Origin: Oleiagrimonas soli
GTDB taxonomy: Bacteria; Pseudomonadota; Gammaproteobacteria; Xanthomonadales; Rhodanobacteraceae
Direction: 5' to 3'
Assembly: GCF_000761445.1 (NCBI RefSeq)
Contig: NZ_KN196470.1
Location: 1,782,823 to 1,846,822, forward strand
DNA length: 64,000 bases
A program made the translations under genes and the position numbers. This document shows, one piece after another, positions 9,726-18,953 of this stretch; position 1 is the first letter of the stretch, and each line of letters begins with the position of its first letter. Below the pieces are notes generated by a model. The model saw only the letters and a list, made by a program, of their open reading frames with translations, ran no database searches and was not told the origin of the DNA.

Positions 9726-10691
9726 ATGCCCTCCGTTTCCCCCATGCGCAGGATCTTCGTCGTCGGATGCCCCCGTTCGGGCACCACGATCGTGCAGGCC
9801 ATGCTGGCCGCGCTTCCCGGTGTGATGTCCTTCGGCGAGACCCATTACGCGATCCGCCTGTTCGGCCAGTTCGACCGCTGGCTGTGCGAGGACCCTGTAG
9901 CCGAATCCAAATGGCGCAAGCGCGTGCGGCTGGCCAAGCGCAAGACCCACGGCGCCCTGCAACGCTCGCTGGACGAAGCGTTCGGGACGTCGCCGGCACC
10001 AAGGCTACGGCGCTATGTCAGCGGGCGGAGCTACATCCATGCTTATGTGCGCGCTCTCGATGCCTCGGCCAAGGCGCGGGATTGCAGCTGTTGGGTCGAG
10101 AAGACGCCCGATCACCTGGCCTACGTGGAACTGCTGGCGGAGCAGATTCCCGACGCACACTTCATCCACGTGGTGCGACGCGGCGAAGACGTGCTGGCCT
10201 CGGCCGTGGATGGGCAGATGCGCTACAGCGAACACGAGGTCTTCAGTGGCGGCATTCCGCACTGGGTCCAGCGCTGGAACCGCGCCCTGAGCGTACATGT
10301 GCGATGGGCCGGCGATCCGCGGCACACGGTGCTTCCCTACGACAGCCTGTTTGCCGCCAGCGAGGACGTGCAAGCGCTGCTGCGGACGTTGACCGGCGTT
10401 CCCGACCATGACACATCGGGCGGCGACGGCCGCAATCGTCAGCACATCGCCTGCCTCAACGACGAGCCCTGGAAGCGGGGTTCCACGCGCGGCGAATTGC
10501 GCGCGCCAAAGCGCAAGTTCGAGCGCATCTTCGGGCCGGAAACGCGCACCTGGATTCGCGAGCATCTGGCCGACTATGAAGGCGCGCTGGAACGAATTAC
10601 CGCTTCGCAACCACAGCACGCGTGGCTGACCGCCGCCGCCGATTCCACCTATGCGGCGGCGAACGATCAGGACACGACACGAACCGGTTGA
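9726..10691 (+). CDS. Sulfotransferase family protein
   Basis: A 321-residue protein with the PAPS-dependent sulfotransferase fold. The 5'-phosphosulfate-binding loop VVGCPRSGTT lies at residues 12-21, and the 3'-phosphate-binding region corresponds to HFIHVVRRGEDVLASAV at about 140-157, with WVEKTPDH between. It would transfer sulfate from PAPS to a sugar, lipid or peptide; the acceptor is unknown. An internal ATG at 9744 (MRRIFVVG) is an alternative start closer to the usual family beginning. The stop is 1 bp from the end of the convergent slipin gene. No sulfation operon is visible nearby. Confidence 0.82.
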   Translation: MPSVSPMRRIFVVGCPRSGTTIVQAMLAALPGVMSFGETHYAIRLFGQFDRWLCEDPVAESKWRKRVRLAKRKTHGALQRSLDEAFGTSPAPRLRRYVSGRSYIHAYVRALDASAKARDCSCWVEKTPDHLAYVELLAEQIPDAHFIHVVRRGEDVLASAVDGQMRYSEHEVFSGGIPHWVQRWNRALSVHVRWAGDPRHTVLPYDSLFAASEDVQALLRTLTGVPDHDTSGGDGRNRQHIACLNDEPWKRGSTRGELRAPKRKFERIFGPETRTWIREHLADYEGALERITASQPQHAWLTAAADSTYAAANDQDTTRTG

Positions 10692-10692
10692 G

Positions 10693-11451
10693 TCAGTCCT
10701 TGCGGTCGAAGGCCGCCATCAGCGGCTTGATCAGATCCAGCGGCAGCGGGAAGGCGATGGTGGTCGACTTGCCGTTGCTGGCCATGTCGGCCAGCGTCTG
10801 CAGATAACGCAGCTGCAGGGCCTGCGGCTGCTGCGCCAGCATCTCCGCGGCATCGCGCAGTTTCTCGGCCGCCTGCATTTCGCCCTCGGCATGAATCACC
10901 TTGGCGCGGCGTTCGCGTTCGGCTTCGGCCTGGCGGGCAATGGCGCGGACCATGGTCTCGTTGAGATCGACGTCCTTGATCTCGACGTCGGTGATCTTGA
11001 TGCCCCAGGGGTCGGTGGCCTCGTCGAGAATCTTCTGCAACGTCTTGTTGATCGATTCGCGCTCGGACAGGATTTCGTCCAGCTCATGCTGGCCCAGCAC
11101 CGAACGCAGGCGCGTCTGCGCCAACTGGCTGGTGGCCTGATAGAAATCGGCGACCTGCAGTACGGCCTTGTCCGACTCGATGATGCGGAAGTACACCACC
11201 GCGTTGACGCGCACCGACACGTTGTCGCGCGAGATCACGTCCTGCGGCGGCACGTCCATCACGCCCACGCGCAGATCGACGCGGGTCATGCTCTGCACGA
11301 TCGGGATCAGGATCACCAGACCGGGGCCCTTGGTGCCGGTGTAGCGGCCCAGCGTGAGCACCACGCCGCGCTGGTATTCGGGCAGCACCTTGATCGACGA
11401 GATCAATAGCACCACGACGAACAGAAGGATGATTCCACCAAGTCCGAACAT
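10693..11451 (-). CDS. Slipin/stomatin-like SPFH-domain membrane protein
   Basis: A 252-residue stomatin-family protein. One N-terminal transmembrane helix (about residues 3-20) anchors it in the inner membrane, followed by the SPFH/band 7 domain ([33 protein letters not shown]-type core) and a C-terminal coiled coil rich in Ala, Glu and Arg ([19 protein letters not shown]). Such proteins oligomerise into membrane microdomains. I choose the ATG at 11451, with GGAG 6 bases upstream, rather than the TTG four codons earlier. It is the second gene of a two-gene operon with nfeD, 45 bp apart, the classic stomatin operon partnership in which the NfeD protease cleaves the stomatin partner. Confidence 0.9.
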   Translation of the reverse strand: MFGLGGIILLFVVVLLISSIKVLPEYQRGVVLTLGRYTGTKGPGLVILIPIVQSMTRVDLRVGVMDVPPQDVISRDNVSVRVNAVVYFRIIESDKAVLQVADFYQATSQLAQTRLRSVLGQHELDEILSERESINKTLQKILDEATDPWGIKITDVEIKDVDLNETMVRAIARQAEAERERRAKVIHAEGEMQAAEKLRDAAEMLAQQPQALQLRYLQTLADMASNGKSTTIAFPLPLDLIKPLMAAFDRKD

Positions 11452-11496
11452 GTGATTCTCCAAGAGTGACGAAAACGTCGTTTGCGTGGGCTGCCT

Positions 11497-12885
11497 TCAG
11501 TCGGCCTCGACCCACAGGATCAATCCGTCGCGCCGCCGCGCACGCACATGCGCACCGTTCGGCAGCTCGACATGACTTTCGCTTCGCACGCGCCAGCGTT
11601 CGCCGTTGATGCGCGCCCAGGCTTCGCCGTCGGCCGTCAGCGGTTCCAGCAGCTCGCCACGTGGATCGGCCAGTTGCGTGTCGCCGTTGAAGGGTTGCAC
11701 GCGTCGCGAACGCATCACCATCCACAGCACGCCGCCGAGAGTGACGATGGCGCACAGCGCGAGACCGGCGATGACGCCGACGTTGACGCCGAAGCCCGGC
11801 GCGTCGTTGTGGAACAGCATGATCGACCCCACGGTGAACGCAATCACTCCGCCCACCCCGAGTGCGCCCACGGTCGGCGTGATCACCTCGGCGACCACCA
11901 GTCCGACGCCGAGCGCCATCAGGGCCAGGCCGGCGTAGTTTACCGGCAGCAATTGCAGGGCATACAGACCGATCAGCAGACAGATCGCACCGGCGATGCC
12001 CGGAAACAGCGCGCCAGGGTGGAAGGCTTCCAGCAGCAGTCCGTAGAGGCCGGCGATCAGCAGCAGATAGGCGATGGTCGGGTTGGTGATGATGCCGAGA
12101 AAGCGCGTGCGCCATCCCGGTTCGTACACGCGCACCGGCAGTCCGGCGACGCGCACCACGGCATCGGTCTCGCCCAGGCGTACGCGACGGCCGTCGGCCT
12201 GCTTCAGCAGCGAGGCGATGTCGGGGGCGACGAAATCGATCACGTGGTCGCGCGCGGCTTCGTCTGCCGTCAGCGTGGCTGCGCCGCGCACGGCTTTCTC
12301 GGCCCACGCGGCATTGCGGCCGCGCAACTGCGCCAGCGAGCGGATGTAGGCGATGGCGTCGTTGAGCACTTTGTTGCTTTCGGCATCCGCGCCTGCGGCG
12401 GGAGCGGGCGCGCTGGCGGATGCCGCCGGTTTGGCTTCCGGCTGCAGCGGGTTCGGCATCGGCGTCTTGCCGCCCAGCGAGACCGGCGTGGCGGCGCCGA
12501 GATGGGTGGCCGGCGCCATCGCCGCGAGATGGCTGGCATAGAGAATATAGGTGCCGGCCGAAGCCGCCCGCGCGCCGCCCGGCGCCACGTAGGCGATGAC
12601 CGGGATGTCCGAGGCGAGGATGTCGGCGATGATCGTGCGCATCGACGCCGACAGTCCGCCTGGCGTGTCCAGACGCAACACGATGGCCCGCGCGCCGTCC
12701 CTGCGCGCCTCGGCGAAACGGTCATTGACGTATTCCGCGGCCGCCGGCCCGATGGGACCGTCGAGATCGATCTGCGCGACGAACCCCGGACCGTCGGCTT
12801 GCTGCGCATGCGCTGGCGTGGACACAGCGATCGCGGTCACGCAGGCCGTCAGCATCAGCGCCATCAGACAAAGCGTGTACTTCAT
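11497..12885 (-). CDS. NfeD family ClpP-like membrane serine protease
   Basis: A 462-residue long-form NfeD protein. After a signal peptide (to about residue 27) comes a ClpP/crotonase-fold protease: VLRLDTPGG at 69-77, then APGGARAASAGTYI, in which Ser109 fits the nucleophile, and a candidate general base Lys172 in SNKVLNDA. A Pro/Ala-rich insertion occupies roughly 138-168 between them. Four to five membrane helices follow (about 255-385), and the C-terminal soluble OB-fold NfeD domain closes the protein. It cleaves the hydrophobic tail of its stomatin partner in characterised archaeal homologues. A GGAAGGA ribosome site precedes the start; the slipin gene is immediately downstream. Confidence 0.9.
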   Translation of the reverse strand: MKYTLCLMALMLTACVTAIAVSTPAHAQQADGPGFVAQIDLDGPIGPAAAEYVNDRFAEARRDGARAIVLRLDTPGGLSASMRTIIADILASDIPVIAYVAPGGARAASAGTYILYASHLAAMAPATHLGAATPVSLGGKTPMPNPLQPEAKPAASASAPAPAAGADAESNKVLNDAIAYIRSLAQLRGRNAAWAEKAVRGAATLTADEAARDHVIDFVAPDIASLLKQADGRRVRLGETDAVVRVAGLPVRVYEPGWRTRFLGIITNPTIAYLLLIAGLYGLLLEAFHPGALFPGIAGAICLLIGLYALQLLPVNYAGLALMALGVGLVVAEVITPTVGALGVGGVIAFTVGSIMLFHNDAPGFGVNVGVIAGLALCAIVTLGGVLWMVMRSRRVQPFNGDTQLADPRGELLEPLTADGEAWARINGERWRVRSESHVELPNGAHVRARRRDGLILWVEAD

Positions 12886-13010
12886 TCGGCCGGTCCTTCC
12901 GCGAAGTTAGGTCCATGGTAGACGCTTTTCCCCTCGCTGCCACCCGCCACAACGGATAGTGCGGAAGGCCCGGTAGAATGCCTGCCTGTTTCCGTCACCA
13001 CGAAAGACGC

Positions 13011-14081
13011 ATGACCGCCACCGTTCGACAGGACGAGAACGCCGCATTGCAGGCCATGGCCGAGACGCTGGCCGAGCCGGCGCTGGCGTCGCGCGCGAAC
13101 GGACGCGTGCTGTTCCTGCGCGCGCAGGCCGGCGCGCTGGACACCTGGCCCGGTGCGCGTCATTGGACCTGCGTGCAATCGTTCAGACCGTGGGCGCAGC
13201 CGCTGCTCGATGCCGGCCGCTCGGTGCATGGCGAGATCGGTGACATCGGCGACGAACGCTTCGACCTCACGCTGGTGCTGCCGCCCAAGCAGCGCGACGA
13301 AGCACGCGCATGGCTGGCGCATGCCGTGGCGCACACGAAGTCGGACGGCGTGATCGTCGCGGCGATGCCCAACCAGGGCGGCGCACGCAGCGGCGAACGC
13401 GATCTGCAGCGGCTGACCGACTTCATCGAGCATCGCTCGCGCAGCAAATGCCGCGTGTTCTGGAGCGACCTGGAGCACGCCCGCATCGATGCCGAGGTGT
13501 TGTCCTCCTGGCTGGCGCTGGATGCGGCGCAACCCATCCTCGACGGCCGCTTCGTCAGTCGGCCGGGCCTGTTCGCCTGGGACCGCATCGACGTTGCCTC
13601 GGCCCTGCTTGCCGAACACCTGCCGTCGACGTTGCGCGGGCATGTGGCCGACCTTGGCGCCGGCTACGGGTATCTTTCCGTCGAACTGTTGCAACGCGCA
13701 CCCGGCATCACCGCGCTGGACCTGTACGAAGCCGAGGCGCGTGCGCTCGAACCCGCGCGGCGCAACATGGAGCAAATGATGCATGCGCTGGGGCGCACGA
13801 TGCCGGTGCACGTGCATTGGCATGACGTGGCGCGAGGGTTGCCTGCGCGCTACGACGTCATCGTCAGCAACCCGCCTTTCCACCAGGGGCGCGCCGACCG
13901 ACCCGAACTGGGGCAGGCGTTCATCCGCGCCGCGGCCGAGGCGCTGCGTCCGCAGGGCGTGCTGTGGATGGTCGCCAACCGGCATCTGCCGTACGAAGCC
14001 GTGCTCGGCGAAGCCTTCGCATCGGTTCGCACGGTCGTCGAGCGCGATGGTTTCAAGGTCATCGAGGCGGTGCGCGCATGA
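13011..14081 (+). CDS. rsmC: 16S rRNA (guanine-1207-N2)-methyltransferase RsmC-like
   Basis: A 356-residue class I SAM-dependent methyltransferase with the duplicated architecture of RsmC: a degenerate N-terminal half and a catalytic C-terminal half with ADLGAGYGYLSVELL (SAM loop) and the base-flipping motif VSNPPFHQG. RsmC methylates the exocyclic amine of G1207 in 16S rRNA during 30S assembly. I prefer the ATG at 13011 (upstream GAAAGA) to the one at 12978, which would add eleven residues without conservation. The stop overlaps the start of rsuA (ATGA), coupling two 16S rRNA modification enzymes. Confidence 0.85.
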   Translation: MTATVRQDENAALQAMAETLAEPALASRANGRVLFLRAQAGALDTWPGARHWTCVQSFRPWAQPLLDAGRSVHGEIGDIGDERFDLTLVLPPKQRDEARAWLAHAVAHTKSDGVIVAAMPNQGGARSGERDLQRLTDFIEHRSRSKCRVFWSDLEHARIDAEVLSSWLALDAAQPILDGRFVSRPGLFAWDRIDVASALLAEHLPSTLRGHVADLGAGYGYLSVELLQRAPGITALDLYEAEARALEPARRNMEQMMHALGRTMPVHVHWHDVARGLPARYDVIVSNPPFHQGRADRPELGQAFIRAAAEALRPQGVLWMVANRHLPYEAVLGEAFASVRTVVERDGFKVIEAVRA

Positions 14082-14803
14082 AGCTGCTGCGTCTGATCGC
14101 CAACCTCGGCTACGGCAGTCGCAAGGACGTCAAGGCGATGTTCCGCGAAGGCCGCATCACCGATGCGCAGGGCGAGGTGCTGTACGCGGACGATGCCATG
14201 ACGCATGCCGAGGTCCGGATCGACGGCGAACCGCTGGACCCGCCGCAAGGTCTGGTGATCGCGCTGCACAAGCCGGTCGGCTACACCTGTTCGCACAACG
14301 ATGCCGGACCGTTGGTCTACGATCTGCTGCCGCCGCGCTTCCTGCAGCGCCGCCCGGTGCTGTCCAGCGTCGGACGACTCGACCGCGAGACCAGTGGACT
14401 GCTGCTGCTGACCGACGACGGCGCCTTGCTGCATCGGATCATTTCGCCGCGTCATCACGTGCCCAAGCGCTACATCGCGACGTTGGCAGAGGAACTGCGC
14501 GGCGACGAAGCGGCGCGATTCGCGGCCGGCGATCTGGCGTTGAAGGGCGAGGAGCAGGCGCTCGCCCCCGCTGGATTTGACGCACTCGATGCCCGACGCG
14601 CCCGCGTGACGTTGACCGAAGGGCGCTATCATCAGGTACGCCGCATGTTCGCGGCCTGCGGTCATCATGTCGAAGCGTTGCACCGCGAGAGCATCGGCGG
14701 CCTCGAACTGGACGGTCTGGAAGCGGGGACATGGACACGACTCGACGCCGACGCCGTGGATGCCATCTTCGATACCGTCGCACCGATTCGACTGGGGCCG
14801 TGA
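14078..14803 (+). CDS. rsuA: 16S rRNA pseudouridine synthase RsuA-type
   Basis: A 241-residue pseudouridine synthase of the RsuA/RluB/E/F group, which isomerises a uridine in rRNA (U516 of 16S in RsuA). An N-terminal S4-like RNA-binding segment (LLRLIANLGYGSRKDVKAMFREGRI) precedes the catalytic domain. The catalytic Asp is in GRLDRETSGLLLLT, with HKPVGYTCS before it and GRYHQVRRMFAACGHHV near the end, all standard motifs. It overlaps rsmC by 4 bp. The precise uridine is inferred from overall RsuA resemblance and from the 16S-modifying partner. Confidence 0.87.
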   Translation: MKLLRLIANLGYGSRKDVKAMFREGRITDAQGEVLYADDAMTHAEVRIDGEPLDPPQGLVIALHKPVGYTCSHNDAGPLVYDLLPPRFLQRRPVLSSVGRLDRETSGLLLLTDDGALLHRIISPRHHVPKRYIATLAEELRGDEAARFAAGDLALKGEEQALAPAGFDALDARRARVTLTEGRYHQVRRMFAACGHHVEALHRESIGGLELDGLEAGTWTRLDADAVDAIFDTVAPIRLGP

Positions 14804-14840
14804 GCGGCCGTTCATTGCTTCCCTGAATCCCTGAGTCCGC

Positions 14841-16397
14841 ATGCGCCCGCTGCACTTCGACAATCGTTTCCTGCGTGAACTTCCCGGTGACGCCAGTCGC
14901 GACACGGGACCGCGCGTGGTCGAGCACGCCATGTATTCGCGGGTCGATCCCGCACGCATGCCCGCGCCGGAACTGCTGGCATGGTCGCCGGAGGCCGCCG
15001 CGCGGATCGATCTCGATGCGACCGATATCGATGCAGGCTTCGTCGGCCTGTTCTCGGGCCAGCATCGGGTGGAGGGTGCAGCGCCGTTCGCCAGCAACTA
15101 CGGCGGGCATCAGTTCGGGCACTGGGCCGGACAACTCGGCGACGGTCGTGCCATCTCGCTCGGCGAGACGCTCAACGCCCAGGGCGAACGCTGGGAATTG
15201 CAGCTCAAAGGCGCCGGTCGCACGCCGTATTCACGCGGTGCGGACGGCCGCGCGGTGCTGCGTTCGTCACTGCGCGAATTCCTGTGCAGCGAGGCCATGC
15301 ATCACCTCGGCGTACCGACCACGCGTGCGCTGTGCCTGATCGGCACCGGAGAGCGCGTGGTGCGCGACATGTTCTACGACGGCCATCCGCAGCACGAACC
15401 CGGCGCGATCGTGTGCCGCATGGCGCCTTCGTTCATTCGCTTCGGCCATTTCGAGCTGCCGGCCTCGCGCGGCGATCTCGCCTTGCTGGAGCAGTTGGTC
15501 GAATTCACCATCGAACGGGATTTCCCCGAGCTGCCCGGCAGCGGCAAGGCGCGCCGCGCGGACTGGTTCGCCGACATCTGCGCACGAACGGCGCGCATGA
15601 TCGCCGAATGGATGCGCGTGGGCTTCGTGCATGGCGTCATGAACACCGACAACATGTCCGTGCTCGGTCTGACCATCGACTACGGCCCCTACGGCTGGAT
15701 CGAACCCTACGATCCGGACTGGACGCCGAACACCACGGACGCGCAGCGCCGCCGCTACCGTTTCGGCCGGCAACCGGACGTGGCCTACTGGAACCTGGGC
15801 TGCCTGGCCAGCGCGCTGGCGCCGGTGGTCGACGACGACGAAGCCCTGCGGCGCGGTCTGCAGCACTATGTCGATACGCTGACGCGCCACAGCCGACATC
15901 ATCACGCACGCAAGCTCGGTCTGGAGCACTTCGGCGACGACGATCTGCCCTTGCTGCAGGATCTGCATACGCTGATGGCGCGCGCACAGATGGACATGAC
16001 GCTTACGTTCCGCGGTTTGTGCGATGTCGATCCGCAGGCCCCCTCGTGCGAACCGCTGGAGGCCGCGTTCTACGATGCGGCGTTGCGTGCCTCGCACGAC
16101 GAGGCGATGCAGTCCTGGCTTGCGCGCTATGCGGCGCGTCTTCGTGCGGACGCATGGGACGACGCAACGCGCCGCGAGCACATGCTGGCGGCCAATCCCT
16201 GCTATGTGCCGCGCAACTATCTGGCGCAGCAGGCCATCGAACGCGCCGAGCAGGGCGACATGCAGGCGCTGGAAGACTGGCTGGACGTGCTGCGGCATCC
16301 CTACACCGAGCAGGCCGGCGCCGAAGTCTACGCCGCGCGCCGTCCGGCCTGGGCGGCGCAGCGCGCGGGGTGTTCGATGCTTTCGTGCAGCTCCTGA
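14841..16397 (+). CDS. selO: Protein adenylyltransferase SelO
   Basis: A 518-residue SelO/YdiU pseudokinase, an enzyme that transfers AMP from ATP onto Ser, Thr or Tyr of proteins and is linked to oxidative-stress responses. The flipped-ATP pocket is recognisable: ASNYGGHQFGHWAGQLGDGRA, ELQLKGAGRTPYSRGADGRAVLRSS, VHGVMNTDNMSVLGLTIDYGP and the FGRQPDVAYWNL segment. The C-terminus CSMLSCSS keeps the conserved terminal Cys that aligns with selenocysteine of eukaryotic SelO and is thought to regulate activity through a disulfide. Length matches E. coli YdiU. It lies 37 bp after rsuA and converges on the flavoprotein gene with 1 bp between stops. Confidence 0.95.
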   Translation: MRPLHFDNRFLRELPGDASRDTGPRVVEHAMYSRVDPARMPAPELLAWSPEAAARIDLDATDIDAGFVGLFSGQHRVEGAAPFASNYGGHQFGHWAGQLGDGRAISLGETLNAQGERWELQLKGAGRTPYSRGADGRAVLRSSLREFLCSEAMHHLGVPTTRALCLIGTGERVVRDMFYDGHPQHEPGAIVCRMAPSFIRFGHFELPASRGDLALLEQLVEFTIERDFPELPGSGKARRADWFADICARTARMIAEWMRVGFVHGVMNTDNMSVLGLTIDYGPYGWIEPYDPDWTPNTTDAQRRRYRFGRQPDVAYWNLGCLASALAPVVDDDEALRRGLQHYVDTLTRHSRHHHARKLGLEHFGDDDLPLLQDLHTLMARAQMDMTLTFRGLCDVDPQAPSCEPLEAAFYDAALRASHDEAMQSWLARYAARLRADAWDDATRREHMLAANPCYVPRNYLAQQAIERAEQGDMQALEDWLDVLRHPYTEQAGAEVYAARRPAWAAQRAGCSMLSCSS

Positions 16398-16398
16398 T

Positions 16399-17976
16399 TC
16401 AGAACCGTTCGGCGCTGGCTCTCGACCACGGCTTTTCAAAGTCCGCGGGAATCTCCCCGCGCAGCAGCGCGCCGTTGTCCGGCGCGGGGAACATGTCGGC
16501 GTAGCTGCGCGGCGTCTGGTCGGGCAGGCGCTGCAGGAAGTGCTCCGGATGCAGTTCCGAGGGATGCGCCGCGCCGAGCGAACCGGTGATGTCGAGGAAG
16601 CTGCGGATCGTGGCCGCGTGGTACTGCTTGACGTGCACGGCGCGGGTGTCGATGTTGATGGCGCGTGCGCGACGCGCATCCTGGGTGGCGACGCCGGTCG
16701 GACAAGTATTGGTGTGGCAGCGTTGCGCCTGGATGCAGCCGACCGCGAACATCATCGGTCGCGCCACGTTGCACACGTCCGCGCCCAGCGCGATCTTCTG
16801 CGCCATGTCGAAGCCGTCGACGATCTTGCCGCTGGCGATGATGCGGATCTTGTCGCGCAGCCCGCAACCGGTCAGGGCGTTGTGGACGAAGGGCAGGGCC
16901 TCGTCGATCACCAGACCGAGCCGATCCGAATACTCGACCGGCGCCGCGCCGGTACCGCCCTCGGCGCCGTCGACGGTGACGAAGTCCGGCGTGATGCCGG
17001 TCTCGACCATCGCCTTGCAGATGCTGAGGAATTCGCTGCGCCGACCCACGCACAGTTTGAAACCGACCGGACGGCCGTCGCTGAGCTTGCGCAGGCGTTC
17101 GACGAAGGCCAGCAGTCCGCGTGGCGTATCGAACTCCGGATGCGTGGCCGGCGACACGCAGTCCTCGCCCTCCGGCACGCCGCGGATTTCGGCGATCTCG
17201 GCGTTGACCTTGGAACCGGGGAGCACGCCGCCGTGGCTGGGCTTGGCGCCCTGCGACAACTTGATCTCGATCATCTTGATCGGATCCTGGCAGGCCTTCT
17301 TGCGGAACTGTTCGTCGTCGAAGCGGCCGTCCTTGGTGCGACAGCCGAAGTAGCCCGAGCCGATCTCCCAGATCACGTCCGCACCGTGTTCGAGGTGGTA
17401 GGGCGTCAGGCCGCCTTCGCCGGTGTCCTGCGCAAAGCCGCCAAGCTTGGCGCCCTTGTTCATGGCCAGCACCGCGTGGTTGCTCAGCGCGCCGAAGCTC
17501 ATCGCCGAGATGTTCAATCGCGAGCTATTGTAGGGACGGGTGCATTGCGGTCCGCCGATGTCCACGCGAGCAGCCGATTCGGGCACTTTCTTCACGGCCA
17601 GCGAATGCAGCGCCAGGTTGTAGCCGCTCTCGTCGACGTCGTATTCGGTGCCGAACGGATGCACGGCTTCGCTGCCGTGGGCGCGCGCCTTGATCAGTCC
17701 GCGCTGCTGGCGCGTGTACGGACGGCCGCTCTTGTCGCTCTCCAGGAAGTACTGGCGGATTTCCGGACTGATGAACTCCATGATGTAGCGCAGGTGTCCG
17801 ATCACCGGATAGTTGCTGAGCACGTTCTGCCGCGCGATGAAGATGTCGTAGAGGCCGATGCCGATCAGCGGTATCACCAGGAGCAGGAAGTAGTAGGCCC
17901 CTGGATGGAAAACTCCAAGGACAGCGATCGCCACCAGCGCAAGCAGCGAGAGAACGTAGAAGGTCATGCGCAGCAT
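16399..17976 (-). CDS. Membrane-anchored FMN-binding glutamate-synthase-like protein
   Basis: A 525-residue protein containing the FMN/Fe-S synthase domain of the glutamate synthase large subunit, without the glutaminase and GXGXG domains. Two N-terminal transmembrane helices (about residues 4-45) anchor it. The synthase core shows NISAMSFGALSNHAVLAMNKGAKLGG, DTGEGGLTPYH, SQGAKPSHGGVLPG, and a C-terminal cysteine-bearing VGCIQAQRCHTNTCPTGVATQD, in which the three cysteines would bind a 3Fe-4S cluster. The biochemical role of these stand-alone proteins is not settled. GGGAG about 9 bases before the ATG at 17976 makes me prefer it; an upstream in-frame ATG at 18051 would add 25 residues. It is monocistronic. 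Confidence 0.82.
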   Translation of the reverse strand: MLRMTFYVLSLLALVAIAVLGVFHPGAYYFLLLVIPLIGIGLYDIFIARQNVLSNYPVIGHLRYIMEFISPEIRQYFLESDKSGRPYTRQQRGLIKARAHGSEAVHPFGTEYDVDESGYNLALHSLAVKKVPESAARVDIGGPQCTRPYNSSRLNISAMSFGALSNHAVLAMNKGAKLGGFAQDTGEGGLTPYHLEHGADVIWEIGSGYFGCRTKDGRFDDEQFRKKACQDPIKMIEIKLSQGAKPSHGGVLPGSKVNAEIAEIRGVPEGEDCVSPATHPEFDTPRGLLAFVERLRKLSDGRPVGFKLCVGRRSEFLSICKAMVETGITPDFVTVDGAEGGTGAAPVEYSDRLGLVIDEALPFVHNALTGCGLRDKIRIIASGKIVDGFDMAQKIALGADVCNVARPMMFAVGCIQAQRCHTNTCPTGVATQDARRARAINIDTRAVHVKQYHAATIRSFLDITGSLGAAHPSELHPEHFLQRLPDQTPRSYADMFPAPDNGALLRGEIPADFEKPWSRASAERF

Positions 17977-18263
17977 GGAAGCAACTCCCTGTGTCGAAGG
18001 ACGCAGAAATGCGCCCAGCCATCCATTCAGTGTAGCGAGCCACGATCCCAAGCATCCAGTTGTCGCAGGCGCAAGCGTTCATGTAATGGAGCTGTGGAGC
18101 GCGTCACAGGCGGCGGTGCGCGGTGAAAGGGTATCTGAATGTCCATGAAATCACGGTTCGCGATTCTTTGGCTCTGAACCTGAATTTGCAGTAGGTTTCT
18201 AGCGTCACCGGATGCGCACGTCGATGCGTGCCGGTGCTTCCCCTGAAAGCCAACGAGGATTCC

Positions 18264-18848
18264 ATGATGTTCAACTACAAGAGCCTGTGTATGGCTGCCG
18301 CCGTGGCTGCGCTTGCGCTGGGCGGATGCACGAACTACGTGAAGAAGACCGATTTCGATGCGGCGATCCAGAAGCTGCAGGCCAAGGATCAGGATCTGCA
18401 GCAGCAGATCAACTCGCTGTCGCAGGACATGCAGCAGAAGCTGTCGCAGTACGACGCGCGCATCACGGCAATGGAAGGTCGCATCAGTGTCGACACCGTC
18501 GCGCACTTCGACTTCAACAAGGCCGACCTCAAGGACAGCGACAAGGCGATGCTGGACCAGTTCGCCAAGGTCATGAACGCGCATCATTCCGATGCCGTGG
18601 TCACGGTCGAAGGCTTCACCGACCCGGCCGGTTCGGCCGCGTACAACAAGAAGCTCGGCATGAAGCGTGCCGAAGCGGTGCGCGATTATCTGGTCAACAC
18701 GGCCGGCATGAACGCCAACCAGGTGCGTGCGGTCAGCTACGGCGAGGCTCGCGATCGACAGGTCGAACCGGGCAAGACGCATGACGCCGGCACCGACAAC
18801 CGTCGCGTTTCGCTGGTGATCGACTTTGCCGGTACCCGCACTTCGTAA
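18264..18848 (+). CDS. OmpA-family outer-membrane lipoprotein
   Basis: A 194-residue lipoprotein. The signal sequence ends in a lipobox ALGGC with the lipidated Cys at residue 22. Residues 28-72 form a Gln/Asp-rich amphipathic coiled coil (IQKLQAKDQDLQQQIN and on), resembling Lpp/Pal-type spacers. Residues 82-190 are an OmpA-like peptidoglycan-binding domain with the VTVEGFTDPAGSAAYN, RAEAVRDYLV and NRRVSLVI motifs. It should tether the outer membrane to peptidoglycan. GAGG precedes the ATG at 18264, and a strong hairpin terminator follows the gene. It is a single-gene unit. Confidence 0.9.
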   Translation: MMFNYKSLCMAAAVAALALGGCTNYVKKTDFDAAIQKLQAKDQDLQQQINSLSQDMQQKLSQYDARITAMEGRISVDTVAHFDFNKADLKDSDKAMLDQFAKVMNAHHSDAVVTVEGFTDPAGSAAYNKKLGMKRAEAVRDYLVNTAGMNANQVRAVSYGEARDRQVEPGKTHDAGTDNRRVSLVIDFAGTRTS

Positions 18849-18872
18849 CGCGAGCGCGCTCCGCGCAGAACG

Positions 18873-18906
18873 AACGCCCCGGACCGCATCGCGGCCGGGG
18901 CGTTTT
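18873..18906 (+). terminator. Rho-independent terminator after the OmpA-family gene
   Basis: A GC-rich hairpin with arms acgccccgg and ccggggcgt (the inner part also pairs as ccgc/gcgg) is followed directly by TTTT. It lies 25 bp beyond the OmpA stop codon and separates that gene from thpR. Confidence 0.8.
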
Positions 18907-18953
18907 CGTATGCGCGTCGGCGTGACATCCGCGTCCATTTGCCTGCGCTCCGC

